Source: Pomphorhynchus laevis
Lineage: Eukaryota > Acanthocephala > Palaeacanthocephala > Echinorhynchida > Pomphorhynchidae
Length of the DNA: 64,000 bases
Assembly: GCA_012934845.2 (NCBI GenBank)
Contig: WNNJ02003733.1
Location: forward strand, 62,001-126,000
Direction: 5' to 3'
In this document: piece after piece, positions 12,655 to 22,617 of the stretch
Numbering within the stretch: position 1 is the first letter of the stretch
Layout: every line of letters starts with the position of its first letter
Made by a program: the position numbers and the translations under genes
The notes under the pieces: generated by a model
Database searches by the model: none
What the model saw: the letters and a program-made list of their open reading frames with translations, nothing else
What the model was told of the DNA's origin: nothing

Positions 12655-12790
12655 AACAATTCCATAAAGAATTATAGGGACTGGATCAAAGGGGAAATTC
12701 TATTTGATATTTCGCCAAAATTTCCCCCTTTTTGATCCAGTTCCAATAATTCTTTATCATTAATCATTATCAACTATTTATAATAACTAT
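12655..12790. repeat. Foldback repeat, family 1, short form
   Basis: Left arm ATAAAGAATTAT ... ACTGGATCAAAGGGG and right arm CCCCCTTTTTGATCCAGTTC ... AATAATTCTTTATC are mirror images. TTTGATATTTCGCC is kept at the turn, but the GAAGATGCTAAC core is deleted. Confidence 0.65.
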
Positions 12791-13470
12791 TCCATGCTTA
12801 AACTGCTCAAATTTTGCACAATTCAATACGACAATTTTCCAACCATGCACCCTTGAGTGACGAAATAAAATGTCGGCTTTGTTTCTATTTCCAGGACACC
12901 TGAAACCGTGCACATTTTAATGCACTTACACATTTTGTTTCCTTTTTATGGGTATTCCAAAATAAGTTTGTCTTTATGAGACCTTCAAATCCAAAAAAAA
13001 ATAAAAAGGAAGCGCCATATTTACCAATCTCTTTAAGCCACTGAATGTATGCATCTTAGTTTTTGCATGACCCAAACATTAGGGTGACAATATTTAAGGG
13101 CATACTGATCTGAAAAGAGTGTAAAAATATGTAATTGAATTAACTCTATGTTATCAACGGATTATTTTTTATAACATTCCGTAAGACTCCTGCGCCTTCT
13201 ACATTCCACCATTCCCCATCTCCAATCTCTTCTTCCACCTTCACCAATCTCCCCTTCCATCTTTCGCAATTCCATAATCTCCTTTTCCCTCTATTCCAAT
13301 TCCCCAATCCCCGCATTCTCTTTTTCCCATTCTTCCATTTTACCATGAAATTATGATTTTCTTATTTTTAATTGGGAATAAAATGTATTGGGAAAATCTC
13401 TTATTTTTAATTTTTTAGGATAACATACACAGCAAATACAAGAAAAGTTATAAGTGTTCAAGTTGATTAT
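12791..13470. other. Non-coding gap with a polypyrimidine tract
   Basis: No gene seen. Bases 13190-13340 are strikingly pyrimidine-rich on the plus strand (runs of CTTCC and TCCCC); the open frame read on the other strand is a by-product of this bias. The rest is ordinary AT-rich DNA. Confidence 0.5.
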
Positions 13471-13474
13471 AACC

Positions 13475-13509
13475 CTGAAGATGACGTACCAGAGCGCCGT
13501 CGAAATATT
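13475..13509 (+). ncRNA. Hammerhead-ribozyme-like core
   Basis: Reads CTGAAGA, a 4-bp stem II candidate GACG/CGTC with an 11-base loop, then GAAATATT. This matches the hammerhead core CUGANGA - stem II - GAA-A...U-H, with a self-complementary two-base stem III (AUAU) and U at the cleavage position. The flanking bases give little support for stem I. A related, more decayed block is at 9184-9218, followed by the same AAATAAAT ... TGTTTCC tail. Confidence 0.45.
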
Positions 13510-13862
13510 GAATTATAAACAAATAAATCATTGTTTCCTAGCATTCTAACAAATAAAGTTGAAAAAACCTTAAAAAAATTTGGTTTCTGATAAACATACA
13601 ACGATATAAACTATCTATATACCTATTAACTACTTAAAATTTTGGACGATATATGAATTAGTAAAGATTGATAAGCAAGACAAGTGTAAACAGCTGTGTA
13701 TAATTAAACACAATCATATATTACAATCAACGTTGCAATTTTATCCTGAAAGCAAAGTGTACTATTTTTACAAAGGACTGAAATTTCCTGTTTATATATA
13801 ATAAAGAGACTATATATAACAAGAGACTTTACTCTGATAAAGTCTGAATATACATACATATA

Positions 13863-14819
13863 ATGGTCAAACAGAGAAAGACTACAAAGCGAGGTGATGC
13901 TGCCAAGTTCGTGGATTATCAGGTTCGGTGTTCAAGTGAAGATTGTCATGTGTGGACAAGTGTTTCAGCTCCCGGGGAAAAGAAAACAGCTCTGTCTAAT
14001 GCATCTTTCTACTGCGGGTACTGCTGCGCATCTTTGATAAATGATTTGAAGACGGAATCTACCCCCTTGGTTGTCGGTCAGTCGAGTTGTAATTCTCTTG
14101 GACCCATATCAGCTCCACCAATTCCAAAAAGCATAAGTGCCGGTCAAAGTAAGGAAGTTCTTATTTCCAAATCTACTAAGAATGTTGAAAATTCCAGTCA
14201 TAGTGATGGAAGCTATTCTAACTCTATATATCCCTCCTCAAGTCTTAACTCTATATATCCCTCCTCAAGTCTTAACTCTATATATCCCTCCTCAAGTCTT
14301 GCAAATAATCCAATGAATATAGATTTAACTGTAGAGGGTGAGACTGTAGCCATGGATGTTCCAGTGCATTTACCTGATGTTACTAATGATGAAAATACAT
14401 ATTGTCAGGTTTTGAATCATGGTCACATGTCTGATAATGGGACTGTCAAAAAGAAGGAACAAGCGTCAACGATAAGTCAACATATACTATCCGCAGTGTC
14501 ACGTGACAGTCTCGAATTGCAAATTGGTAATAATAGGAAACACACCGCTGATCGATGTAAATCTGTTATTCTGGCCAATGTAAGAGAATCTTTATTTGAG
14601 AACACACAAGTACGTCTTAACGAGGACGTCCAGAGTGTGAGATTTATATTGACGCAGGTACTTGGTTCTTGCAATGTGGATATTGTCAAACGTGTTAAAC
14701 TCGTTGCATTATTTCGACTGGGTAAGCGTGATACACTTTGTAATAGGCCGCGTTTACTCAAGGCCGTATTTAGAGAGCAGTCACATGCTGAGTTAATTCT
14801 TCGGAATTCATATCGTTAA
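13863..14819 (+). pseudogene. CR1a ORF1, prematurely stopped
   Basis: 318 residues. The N-terminus has a PHD-like zinc cluster (VRCSSEDCHVWTSV ... FYCGYCCASL); the C-terminal half has an RRM-like segment (SVILANVRESLFE, KLVALFRLGK, RPRLLKAVF). Such ORF1 proteins bind the LINE RNA. Around residues 120-150 the 9-residue unit NSIYPSSSL occurs three times (27-bp DNA repeat). The frame ends at TAA right after NSYR; in the 41.65-kb copy the same codon is TTA, and the RRM-type C-terminus (KGSHVSLLKDLDALQ) continues. So the stop is a nonsense change, shared with the 35.9-kb copy. Confidence 0.85.
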
Positions 14820-14929
14820 AAAGGATCCCACGTTAGTCTCTTAAAAGATCTTGACGCTCTTCAAAGGGAGAAATTGTCTCAAGCTAAGAAAGAACTTGCA
14901 TCTCGTGTTGCACTTGGTGAGAGCAATCT

Positions 14930-16004
14930 ATGTGTGCAAAATTTTCAAGTAGTGAGGCGACGCATTCGAATCAGTTGGTCCCCATTAGATGTATCGCCTC
15001 TCATGAATGTGGAGGGTTTTGGCAAGGTCTTACAGCATATAAGTGCCTAGCTGATTTGAGATCTGAAGTGTGTCAGATTGCTAGAGATGATATTATTACT
15101 CGCACTGGTGTGAATAAAAGTTTAGGATCGAGTCTGTTAATCCCATTATAGTTGGTATTACAGAATCTTGGCTTAATTGTGATGTATCCGATGCTGAGGT
15201 ATCCATCCCAGGCTATTCTTTGTTCCGTAGTGATCGGATAGGGGGTAGGGGTGGTGGCGTAGCTCTCTTTATGAGAGACGAAGTTAAGGTGCGCGTTTTG
15301 AGTAAGTCGTCTATTGATAGAGTTGAGAGTTTGTGGTGTCAGGTGAAGTTTGATAACAGCTCACCCATCATACTGGGTCTTGTGTATCGTGCTCCTAAGG
15401 CAATATCTAAGAAACTCATTGAAGAGATAGAGTTGTATACGCGAGGAGATTGTGATACTGTGATAATTGGGGATCTGAATATGCCAGATGTTGAATGGAC
15501 TTCGAATACGGTTCTTCCTACTTGTGATAGTGAATCTTGTGACCTTATGGAGTGTTTTGCTTATTGTGGTCTTGCTCAGTTTGGTTGATGTACATACTCG
15601 CTTTTCAAGTTGTAGTTCTTCCCTGTTTGATCTTTGCCTATCGACAAACAGTCAATTAATCAGTAGTATCTAATATGATTCTCCTGTATGTTTGTCTGAT
15701 CACTGTGTAGTTAAAGTTTTGCTTAATATACAAATGAGGGTGTTTCATCATGCTCGGTACAAACGTCAAATTAATGTTTTTCGGGCGAACTATGATGTTA
15801 TTACATCAAAGCTGCATAGAGTAAGTTGGCCTGATCCGGCTGTTGTCGGAGTTGACGAGGCCTGGGATCATTTTCGCGTGACGCTTTATTCTCTAATGGT
15901 AAAATTCTCACCTTTGAAGTCTAAGACTAGTCGGAAAAGCGCTCGTTGGTTTGATACTGAGCTGGCTACTGCGATGAAGGCTCGTGACTTCAGTTTCAAA
16001 TGCT
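14930..16004 (+). pseudogene. CR1a ORF2, endonuclease half (broken)
   Basis: APE-type endonuclease of ORF2: ITESWLNCDVSDAEV with the catalytic E, then RIGGRGGGVALFMRDE, LVYRAPKAIS, IIGDLNMPDVEW and LSDHCVVK. Compared with the intact copy at 32809-35799 it has a deletion of about 58 bases near 15118 between two AAAGT words (losing NVRSLL), a one-base insertion near 15583 and a stop near 15670. The start codon at 14930 lies inside the natural ORF1 tail, as in the intact copy. The half ends at the L2x insertion. Confidence 0.85.
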
Positions 16005-16085
16005 TTTAAAAAAAAGATTTATTTTAACGTGGCAAATGCGTGCCAGCGCACGCTTACATGACCACAACAAAAACAAAACTGTGAA

Positions 16086-17759
16086 TCAGGCGTCGAGAAG
16101 GTGTGAACGGAGGAGGTGTTTGAATGTGATAAAAGAGGGAGCGCGGCGGACGTCGAGAGGGAGTTGATTCCACGCGAGTGAGGCGGCGACGAGGAAGGAT
16201 CGGAGACCGTAGTTGTTGGAGTAATTAGGAAGGTGGAGTAAGTGGGTATGACAGGAACGAAGCGATAGCGAGGTGGGGCGAGTATCGTCTAAGAAAGGAA
16301 GGTTGATGAACGATGGGGAGCGGACAGCGATGAGACGAAAAGTAATGAGAAGAAGGCGGAGTTTGATGCGGATGTGGATGGTGGGCCAGGAGAGTTGGGC
16401 AAAATATGTGGATGTGTGGTCGAAGCGACGGAGGCGAAAGAGCACTCGAACGGCGGTGTTGATTATTCGTTGTAGGGGTAGGATGATGGATTTTGGAGAA
16501 TTGGCGAAAAGGCTAAGGCAGTAATCGATTTTAGGGAAAAGAAGCGATGAAAGAAGAGACATACAAGAACGGAAGTCGATAAGGGGGCGGATACGGCGGA
16601 TGTCACGAAGAATTAAGTTAGACGAGCGGACCTTGTCACGGACGAAGGGTTTAAGGGAAAGGTGATCATCGAAATGGAAGCCTAAGAAAGTGAGATTGTG
16701 GACTACAGGGATGATCGATGAGGCAAAAGATACAATGGGAGGAGATATGCTTGGTTTACGGGGAAGGATCCACATTATTTTGGACTTTTCGGCGTTTAGA
16801 ACGAGATGGAGATTGGAGAGACGCTTGTAGATAGAAGAGAGACAGTTGGAGGCAGAAATGGCGATATCGTGTATGCGATGTGCGGGTGCATGAGCATAGA
16901 TTAGAATGTCATCGGCGTATTGCATGACGTTAAAGGAGTAAGGTTTGATAAATGGAGAGAGATCGCCATGCAAAAGAGAGAAAAGCAGGGGACCTAGGAC
17001 TGAACCTTGTGGAACCCCGCAAAAAATAGGGATGGGAGGGGAGGATGATGAATTAGAACAGACGCGAAAGGAACGGTCGGATAGATATGAGGCGAACCAA
17101 GCTACGGAGGAGGAAGAAAAGCCGTAATCATAACGAAGGCGAGAAAGGAGGACGGAGTGGTCGACAATGTCGAATGCGGAGGAGAGGTCCAGGGAGATGA
17201 GAACACTATATAGAGCCTTGTCTCGAGAAATGAGTAAGTCGTTGTACACTTTTATGCATGCGATTTCTGTCGAGTGATTAGAGCGGAAAGCGGATTGGAA
17301 AGGAGGGTACAGATTGGATGAGGAGAGATAAGCGTTGATTTGTATTAAGATGAGGCGTTCTAAGAGCTTAGAAAGAGTAGGGAGTAGTGAAATGGGGCGA
17401 TAGCTGGAAGGAAGGGAGGGTTCGAGCGATTGTTTCTTAAGGAGGGGACGAACGATTGCGGATTTCCAGTGTGAAGGGAAGATACGACTGCGGATGGACG
17501 AGTTAAACAAGGTTGTGAGAAATTGGGATATCGATGAGCATATAGATTTTAATGTGGGTAGGCAGGGGATCGGCATGTGAGGTTTTGTTGGGAAAGGACA
17601 TGAGGACAGATGATACTTCTGTAGGTGATACAGGGAGAAGATGAAAGAGTTCGGGAAGGATGAGAGTAGACTGGGCAGAGTGGAATAGGATGGAGACCGG
17701 GGTGTGAGAGAGCAGCGTGGATACTTTAGTCTGGAGAAATGACGAATAATCATTAGCAT
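16086..17759 (-). pseudogene. L2x ORF2, reverse transcriptase half
   Basis: Open for 557 codons. The first 75 or so residues are out of frame with the true protein; from SICSSISQFLTTLFNSSIR onward it is L2-type RT: SYRPISLLPTLSKLLERL, FQSAFRSNHSTEIA, LISLDLSSAFDIVDHSVLL (motif A), GVPQGSVLGPLLFSLL (motif B), MQYADDILIYAH (motif C), then LTFLGFHFDD and a C-terminus NQLPLDVRRAPSF. The intact YADD suggests recent decay. A frame change near 17570 and another gap before 18011 separate it from the endonuclease. Confidence 0.87.
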
Positions 17760-18010
17760 TGATGTTGCAAGGCGTAGAGGAACGAGCCAGGATTGAGATA
17801 AAAAGTATGCCAGAGAGTCTTAGAGTTGAATGAAGTGATTATTTTATGCTGCCAGAAAGAGTTGCATTTGGTACGTAGTAGGTTGAGATGAGACCGGCGA
17901 AGAGCAAGATAGGAATCACGGAAAGACGGAGTGATCGAGCGGAAATCGCGTCTGAGAGAGCGGTGATAGACTCGAAAAGCATGGCGGAGTCGACGCTTTG
18001 AGAGTAGGCA

Positions 18011-18982
18011 TTAGATGTCAAACCATGGGGCACGGTGCAAGCGACGGTGTGGGTGAGACTTGAAGGGCAAGAGAATATCGAGAGTGGATGTGAGTTCAGA
18101 GTCGAAAAGAAAGGCGAGATCGTGATGAGATGAATATGTTATTGTGGGTAATGATAGAGACGATTTGAGTAAGGCAGAGCGGAGAAGGGAAAGGTCAAGA
18201 TTTCTCCAAGGGCGACGTAGGATTGTAGGTGTGTGAGGAGGGGTGTGGTTGCGAGCGAGATCAAGGGTGATAAGAAAGTGATCGGATAGACCAGGATCAG
18301 AGATGGACAGTGAGGTGTGGGCAGCAAAATGATCGGGGACAGCGATGATGTCGAGTGCCCCGCCAAGTATATGTGTGGGGGCAGTGGAGATTAGTTTGTA
18401 ATTGTAGTTGGATAGAATGTTGATGAAGCGGATGGAATCTGTGGAAGAGGGGCGGTCTAGGCGGATATTGAAGTCGCCTAGAACGAGTGAAGGGATTGAG
18501 GACAAAGAACAATGAGAAAGGAGGTCAGCGAGTTTGGTAAAAAATAAGGCTGTAGGAGCTGATGAACCAGGACGGTATACAATGGCGAGATCTAGAGTGA
18601 TCGGGTTAGAATAACGACAAGTGAGCAATTCAAAAGAGCAAGGACTGAAAGGGGGATTGATTTTGCGAAGAGACGCGGGATGTCGCGCGTATGCGACGAT
18701 GCTGCCATGATTAGAGGATTTAGAAGGGCATGAGCTGAGGGGGCGGACGGATTCGACTAGGGAGCAACCGGCAGAGAGCAGACGGCGAATGGAAAGGTCG
18801 TCGGAATCTGAGTGCCAGGATTCGGTGAGGCAGAAGAGATCGATGGATTGCTTGGTGAATAGGTTGAGGATAAGATCGGATTTATTGAGAATAGATCTAG
18901 TGTTGAGGAGACCGAGGCGGAAACCGTGTGCTGTGGCGAAAGAGACTAGTGGAGAAGACACATAGGAGAGATGGAGCGCCAT
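18011..18982 (-). pseudogene. L2x ORF2, APE endonuclease half
   Basis: 323 residues: LGLLNTRSILNKSDLIL (N-containing first motif), LFCLTESWHSDSDD (catalytic E), AIVYRPGSSAPT, SLVLGDFNIRLDRPSS (GDFN motif), ILGGALDIIAV and DPGLSDHFLITL (SDH motif). All the core APE motifs are present. The frame is lost before the RT half. The putative ATG at 18982 is close to the end of the ORF1 RRM-like frame, consistent with an adjacent ORF1/ORF2 layout. Confidence 0.85.
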
Positions 18983-20342
18983 CGAATTTTTGGACGGGTG
19001 TGGACAATTTGAAAATTTCCGTCTATGTTTCGGATGGCGAGTGAAGTTTCGCCGTTTTCCTCGCGACGACGTTTTTCGATGCGGGCTGAAGAGATTTGAG
19101 CGATTTCGGAAGGGGCGCGATCGGGGAAAATTCGAGTGGTTGAAGATGACATGAGTTTGAATCGTTGAGAGAGGACAGAAGACGCGTGAGAGCGATGCTT
19201 GAAAACAATTTTTAGGAGAGGGGGCTGGGAAGGATTAGATTGAGAAGATTTGTTTAGACGGATGAATGCGACTGGAGAAATGTCCTTGAAAAAGGATGGT
19301 TTATCCGCAGGAACAATAGACGAGAGGATGGATCTGAAGGTGGAAACATCGTGGTCCAGACGTGCTTGTGGGGATAAGGAGTTAGAAGGCGTGATATTAG
19401 TAACAATGACTCAACGATCGCGAGAAGCAAAGCGCTTCCGTAAAGGAGGACGACTGACGTGAGTAGGTGAGATTACGATAGAAGAGCTGGCAGTTGATGA
19501 TTTGGAGGGATTTGGTTTACGACGGAACACATAGAGAATAATGATAATAAGGAGGGTGGCAAGCGATGGGAGGAAAGGTTATGAGTGGAAGGATAGTGGA
19601 GGTTGGTGGAGGTGATTTTGATTGATGGATGCAAGTTATTGAGAAACGAGACAGGAAGGACGGGACGTGGGGTGTCGGGGAGTGAACATACATTAGTTGT
19701 AACAATTTGCGGCTCCGTCACTGTATCGGTAGATTTATCATAAACTTGACAAAATCCATCTTGCTGCGATACAATTTGCGGCTCCTTCAGATTATCTGAT
19801 AATGGATTATCTGATGATGACGTAGAAACGCGATGAGGGGTAGAAATGTAAGGTGATTTATCTGATACGACAAAAGAAATACTGGGTTGCAAATGGTCAA
19901 TGACAGTAACATCAGAAGATTGAGCTGATTGATTTGGCAAAATTGAAGGATGTATAGTAATACCTGTAGAAGAGATGGGAGATTTGGCATTCTTAGATGC
20001 AATCGAATGCGGGAGAATTGGGCATCGAGGTTGAGACTTATTACAATACGAAGAGGCATGTGTGGACATCGCTGCATTGCCAGATAGTTTCAATATATTT
20101 GTCTTGATACTCTCTATTTCACTCTTCATCGTATTTATCATCTTAGCCGAACAGTAGCCACAGTAGAATTCGTTGTCTGCAAGGCAAGATGCCTGGGATT
20201 CTGAAGTCCAAATACTTACCCACGTGTGACAATCATTGTTTGAGCAAAGGACTTGTTGTTCAGATCCATTGGAAACATCTCTAACATCGGTGTTGGACGC
20301 AACATGGTTGGGAACTTGAGACTTTTGTTTTTTCCGACCCAT
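18946..20342 (-). pseudogene. L2x ORF1 (zinc cluster plus RRM-like part, split frame)
   Basis: The N-terminal part (19473-20342, 289 residues) starts MGRKKQKSQVPN and holds the zinc cluster VLCSNNDCHTWVSIW ... NEFYCGYCSAKM, then low-complexity S/T/P-rich sequence. The RRM-like C-terminal part (through 18946: SSTTRIFPDRAPSEIAQI, ETSLAIRNIDGNFQI) is in a different frame, with an additional break between. The same frame break lies at the matching place in the copy at 45173-45394/44646-45230, so it was inherited from a common source. The layout matches ORF1 of CR1a and CR1b. Confidence 0.8.
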
Positions 20343-20540
20343 TTGTATATAGTCGTTTGATTCGTGATTTTATTCTCCTCGTTGTATGTATATTAGATTG
20401 TATGTTATTTATTGTAGATGACGGCAGATGACGGGAGTCTGTTCCAACTGTTTATTACTCGATCTTGTGTATATTAATTGTAAGTAGTTTATTAAGCAGC
20501 CAAGAAAGTTCAAATGTGTGTTTAAGCTGTTAAAATTTTT

Positions 20541-22400
20541 TTGTTTAAGGGTGGGTTTTGTGAATATGGTGTTTATAAGCAGGCGAGAAATTTCTTCAAT
20601 TCTTTAAAGCGACATAAGCGCTATTTATTTGAAAATGGTCTAGCTCATAGTTGTAGACATGATCCCAAAGCTCTCTTTCTATATGTGAATAGTAGTAGGA
20701 ACGCTAATAAAACAATTGGCCAATATTTTGATAGCGTTATTGAAGACGACCTTGCTGAGATGTTCTCAAGGCATTTTTACTTGTACAAAGAGACTACAAA
20801 CGAGTATTCTGAACCTATCCAGAACAGTGAGACGATAAGAGGTGCTAGTGTTTCATATCCTAGTTTAGACATAGCTAATTTGATAACTCCTGAGAAAGTT
20901 TTAGCTGAACTGCATCGTCTTAAAGAGACAAACTCGAAAGGTGCTGATTTGTTACCTTCGATATATCTTCGTCGAATAGCAGACTCAATATATACACCAC
21001 TTTGTAACATATTTCGACAATCTATTATTAATACGAATCTTCCAAAAGAGTGGAAACAATCGATTATTCACCCCATCTTCAAAAAGGGTGATAGATCTTC
21101 AGTAGACAATTATAGACCAGTAAGTATTACTTGCTTATGTTGTAGAATGTTAGAGCGAATTATACATGGTTATATGGTCAAGTTTTATAGTGAGAATAAT
21201 GTAATAGCTTCTGAGCAACATGGTTTCCGTAAGGGTTATTCGACAGTTACTAATCTACTCGCTGCCCATCTTGATTGGTCAGCTAATAAAGCCGTATCAA
21301 TTGCTACTGACATCATATTCTTCGATTTCTCTAAGGCATTTGACAGAGTAGACCATAGACTCCTAAATAAACTAGAGAAAAGTGGCATTCCATTTTTGCT
21401 TGTTAGATGGATTGAATCGTTTTTAAGCAATCGTAGTTATTGTGTGCATGTAGATAATTTTTACTCTTCGTCGCGGCCATGTAATATAGGGGTGCCTCAA
21501 GGTTCAGTATTGGGTCCATTGTTATTTAGTGTCTACATCAACGATATCCCGGAATTTATTGATTCTCGGATGCTTTTATATGCAGACGATTTGAAAATCT
21601 GGCGGGCAATTCGTTCACCCAATGATATAGTCAAACTGCAACGGGATATCGATGAAGTCGAAAATTGGGCTCTGCTCAATAGGTTGATTGTAAATATATC
21701 AAAATGCAAACATTTACGTGTTCGTGGCGGAAATGCTCAATCTTTAGTTAATTATAGATTTCAAAGCAGTGATATAGAACGAGTGAACAAATATAAGGAC
21801 TTGGGAGTGTGGATAAACAGTGATTTGAGTACCGTCACACATACTGAACATGCTTGTTCAAATGCGTTGGGGATAATCGGTCAACTTCGACGCACTTTCA
21901 TTTCACTCAATCAATTTGCCCTACGTCCGCTAATCTTTGCTCATGTGTTGAGCCGTCTTCTATATGCTGCGCCGTGTGTGTATCCCCAAAATTCAAAAGA
22001 ACATATTAGTTCAGAGAGGGTACTTCATAGAGCTACCAAGCTAGCACCGCAACTGAAATTTTTGTCGTACCCTGATCGATTAAAAGCACTTAGACTTGAG
22101 ACTGTCACGTGGACCCGCCGGTACATCGATATGAGTATGGTCTGGCAAATTCTTAATGATTTGGATCATCCACTTCGAGATTGTCTTCATTTGCGCTCAT
22201 CCAATATCCTCCGAGGCCATGGTTTAACCCTGCGACGTGAAAGGATAAGAAAATCACGAGCTGTCCAATTTGATCGGCGAGTTGTATCTCTGTGGAATAG
22301 GCTTGGAGAGTCAACAGTGTGCAGTAGCAATATCAACGAATTCAAAAAGAAATTACGGATGGAGGATGCCATGGGGAAAGCTGCTTTTCCGTATTTGTGA
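20541..22400 (+). CDS. CR1a ORF2, reverse transcriptase half (open, cut off from its N-terminus)
   Basis: 619 residues, open throughout: WKQSIIHPIFKKGDRSSVDN, NYRPVSITCLCCRMLERI, EQHGFRKGYSTVTNLL, IIFFDFSKAFDRVDHRLL (motif A), NIGVPQGSVLGPLLFSVYIN (motif B), LLYADDLKIWRAI (motif C), YKDLGVWINSDL, and the CR1-type C-terminus (VQFDRRVVSLWNRLGES). One leucine codon is missing in DHRLLNKLEKSG relative to the intact copy. It cannot make a full ORF2 because L2x separates it from the endonuclease; the first codons are only the resumed frame. Confidence 0.87.
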   Translation: MFKGGFCEYGVYKQARNFFNSLKRHKRYLFENGLAHSCRHDPKALFLYVNSSRNANKTIGQYFDSVIEDDLAEMFSRHFYLYKETTNEYSEPIQNSETIRGASVSYPSLDIANLITPEKVLAELHRLKETNSKGADLLPSIYLRRIADSIYTPLCNIFRQSIINTNLPKEWKQSIIHPIFKKGDRSSVDNYRPVSITCLCCRMLERIIHGYMVKFYSENNVIASEQHGFRKGYSTVTNLLAAHLDWSANKAVSIATDIIFFDFSKAFDRVDHRLLNKLEKSGIPFLLVRWIESFLSNRSYCVHVDNFYSSSRPCNIGVPQGSVLGPLLFSVYINDIPEFIDSRMLLYADDLKIWRAIRSPNDIVKLQRDIDEVENWALLNRLIVNISKCKHLRVRGGNAQSLVNYRFQSSDIERVNKYKDLGVWINSDLSTVTHTEHACSNALGIIGQLRRTFISLNQFALRPLIFAHVLSRLLYAAPCVYPQNSKEHISSERVLHRATKLAPQLKFLSYPDRLKALRLETVTWTRRYIDMSMVWQILNDLDHPLRDCLHLRSSNILRGHGLTLRRERIRKSRAVQFDRRVVSLWNRLGESTVCSSNINEFKKKLRMEDAMGKAAFPYL

Positions 22401-22506
22401 TACTTTTATTATATTTTCTTTTTTTCTGCAGTGAACCTGCCAATTAAGCCAGGCTTTTATGTGCTGTTGAAACATTAATAATAATAAATAGTTTCAATGG
22501 CGTACA

Positions 22507-22533
22507 TTATTATTATTATTATTATTATTATGT
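22507..22533. repeat. ATT microsatellite: CR1b 3' tail
   Basis: About nine ATT units, which is the AAT-repeat 3' tail of CR1b on the minus strand. It lies about 16 bases from the AAT tail of CR1a copy 1, so the two LINEs meet tail to tail. Confidence 0.85.
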
Positions 22534-22617
22534 AGACAACGTTACGAGCATAGCTCACAGTTGCTGACAAATCGATAGTCAAAATAAAAGAAAAAGAGAA
22601 AATCAAAAACAAATCAG

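Larger units (their letters stand above)
16005..20540 (-). mobile_element. L2x LINE inserted in CR1a copy 1
   Basis: Minus-strand L2-like LINE of about 4.5 kb: 5' leader (20343-20540), ORF1 (19473-20342, then 18946-19470 in another frame), ORF2 endonuclease (18011-18982) and RT (16086-17759), and a 3' end with AATAAATC followed by a T-run at 16005-16040. It is the longest L2x copy here and the only one with the ORF1 start. Frame changes interrupt ORF1 and ORF2, so it is probably inactive, but it is younger than its CR1a host. Confidence 0.87.
13577..22490 (+). mobile_element. CR1a LINE copy 1, interrupted by L2x
   Basis: CR1-like LINE on the plus strand: 5' leader from about 13577, ORF1 (13863-14819), ORF2 N-terminal half (14930-16004), a 4.5-kb L2x insertion (16005-20540, opposite strand), ORF2 C-terminal half (20541-22400), a 3' UTR and a tail of AAT repeats near 22470-22490. 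The target sequence around AAATGCTTTAAGGGTGGG is split by the insertion, with TTTAA present on both sides as a possible short target duplication. Confidence 0.88.

Noticed and set aside
13146-13346. 66-residue W/K/G-rich frame on the minus strand
   Set aside because: Produced by the polypyrimidine tract; simple composition and no domain.
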